NCBI GenBank assembly: GCA_019918135.1
Contig: WBZZ01006266.1
Coordinates: forward strand, 62,001 to 126,000
Direction of reading: 5' to 3'
Length of the DNA: 64,000 nucleotides
Source: Paulinella micropora
Lineage: Eukaryota; Cercozoa; Imbricatea; Euglyphida; Paulinellidae
Position numbers and translations under genes: made by a program. Shown here one piece after another: positions 10,745-20,920 of the stretch; position 1 is the first letter of the stretch, and the number at the start of each line of letters is the position of its first letter. Below the pieces are notes generated by a model. That model did no database searches. It was not told where the DNA came from and worked only from the letters and a program-made list of their open reading frames with translations.

Positions 10745-12240
10745 TCCAGTAAGCTTTCCCAAGGAAACAGGCGTCAGCCGTAAGCACCAATTTGGCGCCA
10801 AAATCTACTTGCGCAAAAACAAAATCCCACACAGACGCTCGGCTGGGCCGCCGTGAGGAAGACGTCCTCCCCCTCCCTCTCACTCTCGTCGCCCCTCTCA
10901 CTTTCGTCGCCCCTCTCACCTTTGTCGCCCCTCTCACATTTGTCGCCCCGCTCCCCTTTGCTCTGCACCTCCCTGCCTCTAGGGAAGGTGAGAGAGCCGA
11001 AAAACATTTTCGTGCGAGTAAAAGGCGTACCGTTTCTCCCCGCGGGAAAATGTCCGATTTCTATGCTAGCCTCCGGAACGGCCCCAGCCAAATTTGGCGC
11101 CAAATTGTCCCGTCCGGAGGTAGGGTGCGTGATACGGTTGAAAAAGGCAGTACGTCTTGGCCTTCCCGGGGAAACAGCCGTAAGCGCCAAATTGGCGCCA
11201 AAATCTACTTGCGCAAAAAAAAATCACACACAGACGCTCGGCTGGGCCGCCGTGAGGAAGACGTCCTCCCCCTCCCTCTCACTCTCGTCGCCCCTCTCAC
11301 TTTCGTCGCCCCTCTCACCTTCGTCGCCCCTCTCACCTTCGTCGCCCCTCTCACCTTCGTCGCCCCTCTCGCCTTTGTCGCCCCGCTCCCCTTGGCTCTG
11401 CACCTCCCTGCCTCTAGGGAAGGTGAGAGGGCCGAAAAACATTTTCGTGCGAGTAAAAGGCGTACCGTTTCTCCCCACGGGAAAACGTCCGATTTCTCTG
11501 CTAGCCTCCGGAACGGCCGGTTTATGTGGAGTCAAATTGTCCCGTCCGGAGGTAGGGTGCGTGATACAGTTGAAAAAGGCAGTACGTCTTAGCTTTCCCG
11601 GGGAAACAGCCGTAAGCGCCAATTTGGCGCCAAAATCTACTTGCGCAAAAAAAAATCACACACAGACGCTCGGCTGGGCCGCCGTGAGGAAGACGTCCTC
11701 CCCCTCCCTCTCACTCTCGTCGCCCCTCTCACTCTCGTCGCCCCTCTCATTTTCGTCGCCCCTCTCACTTTCGTCGCCCCTCTCACTTTCGTCGCCCCTC
11801 TCACTTTCGTCGCCCCTCTCACCTTCGTCGCCCCTCTCACCTTTGTCGCCCCGCTCCCCTTTGCTCTGCACCTCCCTGCCTCTAGGGAAGGTGAGAGGGC
11901 CGAAAAACATTTTCGTACGAGTAAAAGGCGTACCGTTTCTCCCCGCGGGAAAATGTCCGATTTCTCTGCTAGCCCCCAAAACAGCCGGTTCACTTGGCGC
12001 CAAATTGCGCCGTCCGGAGTTAGTGTGCGTGATACGGTTGCAAAAGGCAGTACGTCTTGGCCTTCCCGGGGAAACAGCCGTAAGCGCCAAATTGGCGCCG
12101 AAATCTACTTGCGCAAAAAAAAATCACACACAGACGCTCGGCTGGCCGCCGTGAGGAAGACGTCCTCGGAGTCTCCCCCTCCCTCTCACTCTCGTCGCCC
12201 CTCTCACTCTCGTCGCCCCTCTCACCTTTGTCCTCTGCTT
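10745..12240. repeat. Tandem array of ~400-470 bp repeats with nested 18-bp repeats
   Basis: The anchor GACGCTCGGCTGG(GCCGCC) recurs at about 10834, 11233, 11665 and 12133, giving unit lengths of 399, 432 and 468 bp and a partial fourth unit. Each unit holds a variable number of 18-bp repeats (TCGCCCCTCTCACyTTCG type), a TTGGCGCCAA palindrome, a GAAAAAGGCAGTACG motif and a CCCGGGGAAACAG motif. Differences in unit length come mainly from the number of 18-bp copies. Open frames on both strands simply reflect a period divisible by three. Related units lie at 19801-20195 and, inverted, at 39190-40560. Confidence 0.9.
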
Positions 12241-13050
12241 GTTCCTCCTCTTCTCCCCTCGTCCCTTGTTTGCGCGTGCAAACGCGTTCCAAAAAATTGT
12301 TGCTTTCCACTTTTCATATTCCTGCAGATATTTCCGCATATCCTTGTAGAGGGGAGAGGCAGGGAAGGAGGAGCAGGGGCGCGCCAAGAAAAATGTAAGT
12401 TACGCTGAATTAAAGCTCGACGGTGTCCTGTCCGTGCCATAGCTCGGCCACCGTGCGCAAGACCTGCGGAAATATGAAAAGAAGATAAGATTTTTTTGTT
12501 TGCTCGACAACAAAAAAAAACAGATGAGGGGAAGAAGGGGGGGAGGGAGTAGAGGGGAGAGAGGAAGAGGGGTAGGGGCGCGCTTCTCCTGTGTACACGA
12601 AGAAATTCATAAAAAAAATCCCTGACAAAGTTTTAATCTTGACACTGAGAACCAATAGTTAGGTCACTTAAGAGCAGCACCGCCGTCTTGCACGCAAGTT
12701 TCTCTGGTAAGGTAATCTGGCGTATTATTGTATTAAACAAACCGGCTCGTCGGGTTAGTAATAAACTAAGCAAAAATTTTAATATCTTGCAAGCCTTACG
12801 CCTGGAAGTGAGGACTAGGAGAGAAAAGGGGGCGCTGTGGCGGATGAACGCGCGGTGATCAATATGCCAGGAGGACAAGAGCCTCACTACCCGTGAGGCG
12901 TCCTGTCCGTGCCATTGCTTGGCTACCGTGCGCAAGGTCAGAAAAATATGCAAAATGTGAAAAGAGGAAAAGGAGGTTTTTGCCCGACAACAAGGATAAG
13001 GAAGCTAGACGAGCTTGGCTGCGTAAGGCCTGGCTGGTATTTCGGGCAGT
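12240..13050. repeat. Dispersed repeat blocks in inverted orientation
   Basis: This segment carries the same blocks as 2.3-10.7 kb but on the minus strand: the GTTTGC/GCAAAC palindrome at 12268-12283 and two complements of the GCGCACGGTGG block at about 12448 and 12911. No convincing gene is seen. A short AT-rich non-repeat patch lies at about 12660-12800. Confidence 0.6.
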
Positions 13051-13195
13051 TCCCGGGGGGCATGCCCCCCGCGCCCCCCCTTAACGACCCGCATGCTCCC
13101 TTCCAGCCCGCGCCGGGGGGGCAAGTTCCCCCCCCCCCCCCCCCCGCGCCCCCCCCTTATGCCTCTCCAGCCCGCGCAAGCGGGGTGGGCAAAGA
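13050..13195. repeat. Cluster of GC-rich palindromic elements
   Basis: Successive inverted repeats (CCGGGGGGCATGCCCCCC, then CAGCCCGCGCnnGGGGGG, then CCAGCCCGCGCAAGCGGGG) sit immediately upstream of the TnpB-like remnant. They share the AGCCCGCGnnAGCGGGCT core found inside several coding regions of this window. Confidence 0.7.
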
Positions 13196-13204
13196 AGGGC
13201 CGAG

Positions 13205-13780
13205 ATGAGCGGCAGAATGCGCTGCCTCGGCGACTTTGATTTGGATACTCTGCGCCTGCGGTTTGTGCAAGAGGACAGTGAATTTGTACGAGCCAGGCCG
13301 TGGCTTCTCACCGTGCCCTACGCCATCCGCGCAGTGGCCATCCGGGATCTGCAAGCGGCGAGGGCCTCGGCCATCTCAAATCTTAGCCAGAAGGGCAAGT
13401 TCTTCCACTGGAAGAGAGTCAGCCTCCGCAAGTGGGAGGAGCGTAGGTCTACGATCGCAATCTCGCACACAGTCTGGGGGCGCCGGCGGGGCTTCTTTGC
13501 GGGCTTCCTGGGACCCGGGGGGCAAGCCCCCCGCGCCCCCCCTTGCTACCCTTTCAGCCCGCGGCAGCGGGCTGGACTCCAAGCGTGTAGTGAGTATCGA
13601 CTCGGGCGTGAGGAGCTTTCTGACCATGTATCACGCGGACTCGGGCGCGATAACCGAATGGGGCCGCGGATTCATTGCACGCGTGTACCGATTGCAGAAG
13701 CACATCGACAATCTGCTAAGCAAGGTTGGGCTACTGGCTAATGACAGCAGCAAGAAGCGCAACCGCTGGCGCCGAGGGGC
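13205..13780 (+). mobile_element. TnpB/Fanzor-like transposon protein remnant
   Basis: The plus strand reads, in two frames, segments typical of TnpB/Fanzor RNA-guided nucleases. One is the pre-RuvC stretch with VPYAIRAVAIRDLQAARAS. The other is the RuvC-I block VSIDSGVRSFLTMY, where D is the first catalytic acidic residue, followed by a helical stretch that matches the family pattern. A GC-rich palindromic element (about 13511-13580) lies between the two, and the protein ends at another GC-rich palindrome near 13780, before RuvC-II, the zinc ribbon and RuvC-III. The copy is therefore inactive, truncated and interrupted. Such elements are frequent in giant viruses. No accompanying IS607-type serine recombinase is seen nearby. 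Confidence 0.7.
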
Positions 13781-13784
13781 GTGC

Positions 13785-15285
13785 CCCCCGCGGCCCTGCA
13801 TGAGAAGCCATCCCCTCTGCACGAGCACCAACCCCGCAGGGGGCGTCGTGTTCTTGCATAAGCAGGCGCACCCCGCGGCACCTGCACGAGCAACACCTCC
13901 CCGGCCCCTTCCCCTCTTGGTTCTCAGTGCCAAGATTAAAACTTTGTCAGGGATTTTTTTAATTTTCTTTGTACATTTCTTTAGCGCGCCCCTGCCCTCC
14001 CCCTCCCGCTCCCGATTCTCAGACAGTGAGAAGGGAACGGGGGGGGGGGGGAGGAAGCACATCCCGCCCTTCTTCCCCCCTTCTGTTCCCCTTGTTGTCG
14101 GGAAAAAAATTTCTTTTCCTCTTTTCATATTTTGCTGACCTTGCGCACGGTGGCCGAGCCATGGCACGGACAGGACGCCGTCTGGGCAGTGAGGCTTTTG
14201 TCCTCCTAGCACATTGACCACCGCCCATCCATCCGCAGCAGGGTCGTGCCGGAGCACGGTGCGCAAGATCTGCGAAAGTAGGAAAAATATGAAAAGTGGA
14301 AAAGAAATCTTTTTTTGGAATGCGTTTGCACGCGCAAACAAGGGACGAGGGGAGGGGGGGATAGTAGGGGATAAGGGGAACAGAGGGACGAGAGGGGGGG
14401 AGAGCACACCCCGCCCCTCCCTGTACACGTTCTCAGACGGGGGGTGGGGGCAGGACAAATCGTGCTTGATCCTTCCCCGCCCCTTCCCTCTTCCTCTCTT
14501 AGTTTTCAGTGCCAAGATTAAAATTTTGTCAGTAATTTTTTTTTGCGTGATTTTTCTTGTACATTCCTAGCGCGCCCCTACCCCTCCCTTCCCCTGCCTC
14601 TTCTTCTCTCCCCTCTACTCCTTCCCACCCCCCTGAGCCCGGGGGGCTCAAAGAGCAGGGGGAAGAATTGCAACAAAACTAAGATGATTCCACTAAGCCC
14701 GTGGTGGGGGCCTTCCTCCTTCCTTCTTACCGACGGGGGAGGGGGGAAAGACAGATTGATCCTCCCCGGGTACGTTGGCATTCCGAGGAAACACAAACAG
14801 ACGATTTCATTCGAGAACGGGAAAGGAGAAAAAGTCCAGTTCGCCAAGGAATGTATGAGAAAGGCGCCGAGGAAGAGGGAAGGTGAGGGGAGCGCCAAGG
14901 AAATACAACAAAAAAAATGTAATGAAAAGAGTCTCGACAAGACAGAAGGGGAAAAGGGAGGCGGCAGCTTATTGGAGGGCGTTCCATGTATTTATTCTTT
15001 TTTTTGTAGCTTCTGCGCCCTGCCCCTCCCCCTTCACCCTCCCCTTCCTCTGCTCCTTGAGCCCCTGGGCTCAGGGGAGGGGGTAGAAGACAAATTTAAA
15101 GGAGAGGGGGTAGGGGAAGGGGAGGGGGAAGCGTCCTCCTTCCTCTTTTAATTACAAGGAACCAAGCAAGTAAATTTTTTGATTTTTTCTTCCCTCTACC
15201 CTCTTTCCCGAGAGCTCGGAAAAAAATTAATTCAGAAAAATTTGCAACTAATTATAAGGAACCAACAATTCAAGCCAGAGCAGAA
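13785..15285. other. Repeat-derived stretch without a supported gene
   Basis: The segment holds a GC palindrome (13785-13880), one copy of the GCGCACGGTGG block (14143), the GTTTGC/GCAAAC palindrome (14324) and GAGCCC/GGGCTC hairpins (14634 and about 15058). Open frames are short or low-complexity. AT-rich sequence at 15150-15280, with AATTATAAGGAACCAA repeated twice (15151 and 15249), precedes the 3' end of the next minus-strand gene. Confidence 0.55.
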
Positions 15286-16779
15286 CTAGGCGTACAGATA
15301 TTCGCAAGGCAAACCACACTCTTCCCAGAATGCGCGCGTCTCCACGCAGTCCCGCAGCCGCGCACAGCGCTGTCGCGCCTCAATTTCGCCAGGGCTTTTT
15401 ACAACGCCGTCAGGCTCGTCCAGTGTATACAAAAAGAGCTGCTCTCCATCGACAATTTCCGAAAACAACATGCGTGTTGTCTCTTGGTAGTGTTTGATCT
15501 GTTCAAAATGATAAACTTCACAAGACGCCTGGGCGTACTCCACGAACGCGTGCAGGTAGATGCACAAGTGTGCCAGACAAATTTCTGTTGACGCTTTGAC
15601 TTTGCGTGGTAAGCGAGAACATATCACGCCCGTACTAACACCTGCCAGTATACGGGGCCAAGTGCGAGTGGAAAAATGCTTCTGTACCTGTTTGTCGGTG
15701 AGCTTGAGTATGGCACGGGCTGCGCGCTGCAGTTCTGTCAGAGCCGCGCGGTCCGCAACCTCGTTTGCCTCGGCTCGGCCCACCGCGGTAAGGCGCAGGT
15801 TTATATCGCCGCCGAGTATTTTACGAACGTGTTTTTCATAAGCATTCTTAAATTTAGCAGTAGAAAAAGCTGAGAGAAACCTCGCCATGTCCTCCGGGAA
15901 TGCACGCCCCAGGGTCCGCATGAGTGTGATTTTGTTCTTAACCGTGGCACTTGCCGGAACAACCTCCTTGGCTTCAAGTCCAAGAAAGGCTCGCCGTTTC
16001 TGCAAAGCCGCGTCCTCGGCCAATCGCACAGAAATGATCTGGTCTCTCTTGGCAATTTCCAAATCCTTCGCTTGCTCCTTCCTGGTGATTTCCAATTCCT
16101 TTTTCTGCAGTTCTACTAGTTGTTCCTTTATGATTAGTTGTTTTTCGTGCTCTGCCTCTTTCAAAGCAAGTTGGTGTTGAAGCTCCTTGTAGTTAAGTTG
16201 TAATTGCATGAATTCATTGTGTCGCAAGGCTATATCGAGCTTTGACACCTCGACGACCGGCGCGTTTTCCTCTTCCTCATCGTCGCTGTCCGCGTGCTTG
16301 GAGCGTTTGAATAAACTCAGTGCGGCCTTTCGCGTGGCCGAAGAAACTTGCTTGCGCTTGACAGCGAAGATTGCATCACAATCTCTGTCTCCATTAAGTG
16401 TTCTTGAATAAACCTGCGCCATCTCTTCTCGTAAAGCTTTGCCCTTGCGCAGTTGCGACAAAATCTTCAAGATATCAGGGTGGGTGGCCACCGGGACCGG
16501 CCGGCCCGTACCGCCACCTGACACCGGAAAAATAGCCTCCCGGTGGACAAGGAATTTTTCCCCGGGGCCTGCATTTTCGTTCTTTTTGCGTATGTACTTC
16601 CATGCATCGCGTGCCTTTGCCTCGTCGCAATTTAGAAACGCTTGGATAGCTCTTCGGATCCAGAAAAACCCGTCCGCCGTCCTAAGAACACCTTTTGCAA
16701 CCAGTTTTTCCTCTGTGTAAGATGCAAGGATCGGCAGGTTCTGTAGTGCCACCTGGGCGTCGCCCGTTTTATGTGTCAC
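15286..16779 (-). CDS. Coiled-coil protein with GxGRPVPV-type domain, duplicated
   Basis: The frame gives 497 residues. Near residue 90 it has GGGTGRPVPVATHPDILKIL followed by a helix ending NGDRDCDAIF. This resembles a domain I recall from uncharacterised giant-virus and algal proteins of the form GxGxxxTPVVDAxTLVEI...LGGDLxLVDEI. A basic linker and an acidic patch (DSDDEEEENAP) follow, then a strong coiled coil (about 195-275; KEAEHEKQL...RKEQAKDLEIAKRDQ) and a C-terminal region in which KHVRKILGGDINLRLTAV again resembles the same LGGD motif. The frame has no ATG start. GTG at 16779 lies inside a 27-bp duplication, so the true start is uncertain. No catalytic signature is seen, and a DNA-associated or structural role is a guess. 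Confidence 0.65.
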   Translation of the reverse strand: MTHKTGDAQVALQNLPILASYTEEKLVAKGVLRTADGFFWIRRAIQAFLNCDEAKARDAWKYIRKKNENAGPGEKFLVHREAIFPVSGGGTGRPVPVATHPDILKILSQLRKGKALREEMAQVYSRTLNGDRDCDAIFAVKRKQVSSATRKAALSLFKRSKHADSDDEEEENAPVVEVSKLDIALRHNEFMQLQLNYKELQHQLALKEAEHEKQLIIKEQLVELQKKELEITRKEQAKDLEIAKRDQIISVRLAEDAALQKRRAFLGLEAKEVVPASATVKNKITLMRTLGRAFPEDMARFLSAFSTAKFKNAYEKHVRKILGGDINLRLTAVGRAEANEVADRAALTELQRAARAILKLTDKQVQKHFSTRTWPRILAGVSTGVICSRLPRKVKASTEICLAHLCIYLHAFVEYAQASCEVYHFEQIKHYQETTRMLFSEIVDGEQLFLYTLDEPDGVVKSPGEIEARQRCARLRDCVETRAFWEECGLPCEYLYA

Positions 16780-16798
16780 CTGGGCGTCGCCCGTTTTT
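16750..16798. repeat. 27-bp tandem duplication at the start of a gene
   Basis: CACCTGGGCGTCGCCCGTTTT appears at 16750 and 16777, period 27 bp. It overlaps the putative N-terminus of the minus-strand coiled-coil protein and would encode TGDAQV twice. Confidence 0.9.
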
Positions 16799-16799
16799 T

Positions 16800-17305
16800 C
16801 TGGCGGCAGTCCGACGGCGGGGAAAGTGATCTGGCTGGACGTGTTACTTTGGTCGATTCTTCTTAATGTTTATTTATGATTAAAGAGGTTTTCTTGATGA
16901 GTGGAGGGAAGGGGAGAAAGAATAGAAGAGAGGGAAAAATTTCTGTCCCTCCACATTGGGAAACCCTCCCCTTCCCTTTTCCCTTTCCCCTTCCCCTTTT
17001 CTGTCCCTCTCCCGATCATTTATTCTGGGTTTTACTCCCAGAATCAATATTGAAATCTAATGTTCTCGTAGTTCTCATTCTTTTCTTTGGTTATGCGATA
17101 CGACCAAAAAAGGCGGTGCTTTCTTGATTTTCCTGCAAGATTGTCTTTTCTGCGAGCTTTTATTAAAGTAGTTGTTATCTTGGCCTCCCCCCCCCCCCCC
17201 TTCCTCCCTTCCTTTCTACCCCGCGCAAGCGGGCTGAGGGACCTTCGTGATGCCGCCTGGAGCTAAGTATTATCTGGAAAACGAAAAGAACCCTTAGCAA
17301 ACTTT
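16800..17305. other. AT-rich intergenic stretch
   Basis: No gene is supported. The stretch contains purine/pyrimidine runs, a GATACGACCAAAAAAGGCGG string at 17098 that is a diverged relative of the motif in the long repeats, a poly-C run (17186-17200) and a CCCGCGCAAGCGGGCTGAGG palindrome near 17219, a further copy of the GC-rich core. Confidence 0.5.
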
Positions 17306-17893
17306 TTACCACATTTCTAAGTCATCCAGAGACTTACATCTCGTTGAACATTTTTTGCGCACGTACTGTGCAAATAACAAGGCGAGACGTGCCGCAGTCA
17401 CGGTGATATACTGAACCTTGGCTGCGCACCACCACCCGCCAAATTCGGTATTGAAGACTCGAGGCATGATGGCGTAGTTGCGCGGGTGGTCTACCCCAGC
17501 GACAGACACGGGGATGATGTGATCAACATGCCAGGCAAGCTTGCGGCGGCCCTTGTCATCGAAATAATCGCACAGCAAAGGGTTCCTTCTGTTTTTCTTT
17601 ATCCAACTCCGAACCTGACCGCGCGACATGAAGCGTTTGGTATTTTTGAGTGGCTCGACAAAACCTAAGTAAAGCGGTGCTACCCTTACATCCGAGCGCT
17701 TGTAAAGCGATTTCATCTTTGCCAAGATTTTCCGCAAGACGAGTCTCCCTAATGGATTTGATATATTTTCTTCTTCCCACCTATTTAGGTTGTGCATGTC
17801 CAGGGGTAGCACAACCTCTTGCTCTGCCTTGTCTTTTGCTTCAGCGCGTAAGGCCTTGTTCGTCTGGCGACGCTTGGGCTTACGCACAGCCAT
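17306..17893 (-). CDS. HNH endonuclease
   Basis: The 195-residue protein starts at ATG 17893 (MAVRKPKRRQ), directly downstream of a dispersed-repeat copy. A longer frame to 18133 would be repeat sequence. The C-terminal half holds the HNH fold: WHVDHIIP at residues 121-128 gives the DH pair, and GVDHPRNYAIMP, then FNTEFGG (147-153), supply the conserved N and the last part. The basic N-terminus fits DNA binding. Free-standing HNH nucleases of this type are common in giant viruses and phages, usually as homing or selfish genes. Its position as an island among repeats agrees with a mobile origin. The motif is complete, so it may be active. Confidence 0.8.
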   Translation of the reverse strand: MAVRKPKRRQTNKALRAEAKDKAEQEVVLPLDMHNLNRWEEENISNPLGRLVLRKILAKMKSLYKRSDVRVAPLYLGFVEPLKNTKRFMSRGQVRSWIKKNRRNPLLCDYFDDKGRRKLAWHVDHIIPVSVAGVDHPRNYAIMPRVFNTEFGGWWCAAKVQYITVTAARLALLFAQYVRKKCSTRCKSLDDLEMW

Positions 17894-17949
17894 GTCGCGG
17901 GCAGTGCCTTTTGGGGGCGCGGATTGGTTTGGCTGCTCTTGCGTTTTCT

Positions 17950-20195
<2,246 letters not shown>

Positions 20196-20337
20196 TGTGT
20201 TAAGAAAAGGCATGCGTAGAGGGGGGAAGAGTTCATGATGTAACAGCTACCTACCAGAAATAGGTACCGCACAGCAAAATAGCCACTCGTCATAAATGCG
20301 GGGGCGACGACCACCTGCGCAAAAGCCAGCACACGCT

Positions 20338-20613
20338 CTAATTGCGTTGAACGTTTGAATGAAGGGCAAGAGGTACATTGGCTGGGTAGTAGTCGAATCC
20401 AACGCAAATATTGTTGTAGCCTGAGCAGGCAAAGTACAAAACTTGACGCACGCAAAGGGAGAAGCCGTTTAAGATACCGATGCGATCTCGGATTGCGTTG
20501 TCAGTGTAAAAGTCTTCTACCGGGTCGACGAGCAGGGTAACAATCCAGGCCACAGCAAAAGCAAGAAACAGAATCTCTCCGGATATCTTGAGATAACGCC
20601 TCGGTGTGATCAC
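20338..20613 (-). CDS. Small membrane protein
   Basis: The 91-residue frame starts at ATG 20613 and is transcribed divergently from the large membrane protein at 20921. Residues about 8-30 (LKISGEILFLAFAVAWIVTL) form one clear transmembrane helix. A tyrosine- and cysteine-containing outer segment follows. Protein-like hydrophobic sequence continues further left on the minus strand in other frames, so the gene may be incomplete. The family is unknown. Confidence 0.45.
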   Translation of the reverse strand: MITPRRYLKISGEILFLAFAVAWIVTLLVDPVEDFYTDNAIRDRIGILNGFSLCVRQVLYFACSGYNNICVGFDYYPANVPLALHSNVQRN

Positions 20614-20920
20614 CCTTTATCCGTAAATCCCAAGTGTTGCCAAACCTGCTGTAAATGCGGGCTGGGTTGCTCCGGGCAAGCGATAACACCTCCATGTTTT
20701 GCCCTGCCTGCCTCTGCCGATTGTGCTTGGAGCTGGGAGTCCGCCATGTGTACCAGACTTTAACAAAGAAAAGCAACAGTAAAAAGGAGGATTGGTACAA
20801 GGGCAGGCTAATGGAAATGGCACCAGAACAAGGCGGAGAGGGGGGGAGAGGGGGGAAGGCGAAACGCGAGGGGGGAGGGACAAGCGCTGCACGCGTTTAG
20901 CGAATATCAAGGTTGTCGAT

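Noticed and set aside
10853-12154. 433-residue Ser/Pro/Leu-rich open frame, and opposite-strand Glu/Arg/Gly/Asp-rich frames
   Set aside because: They read through the 18-bp repeats, whose period is a multiple of three, so every frame stays open by chance. No unique protein sequence is present.
10860-12240. CRISPR-like array
   Set aside because: The 18-bp repeats are directly adjacent with no spacers, and the larger units are 400-470 bp. No cas-like gene is present.
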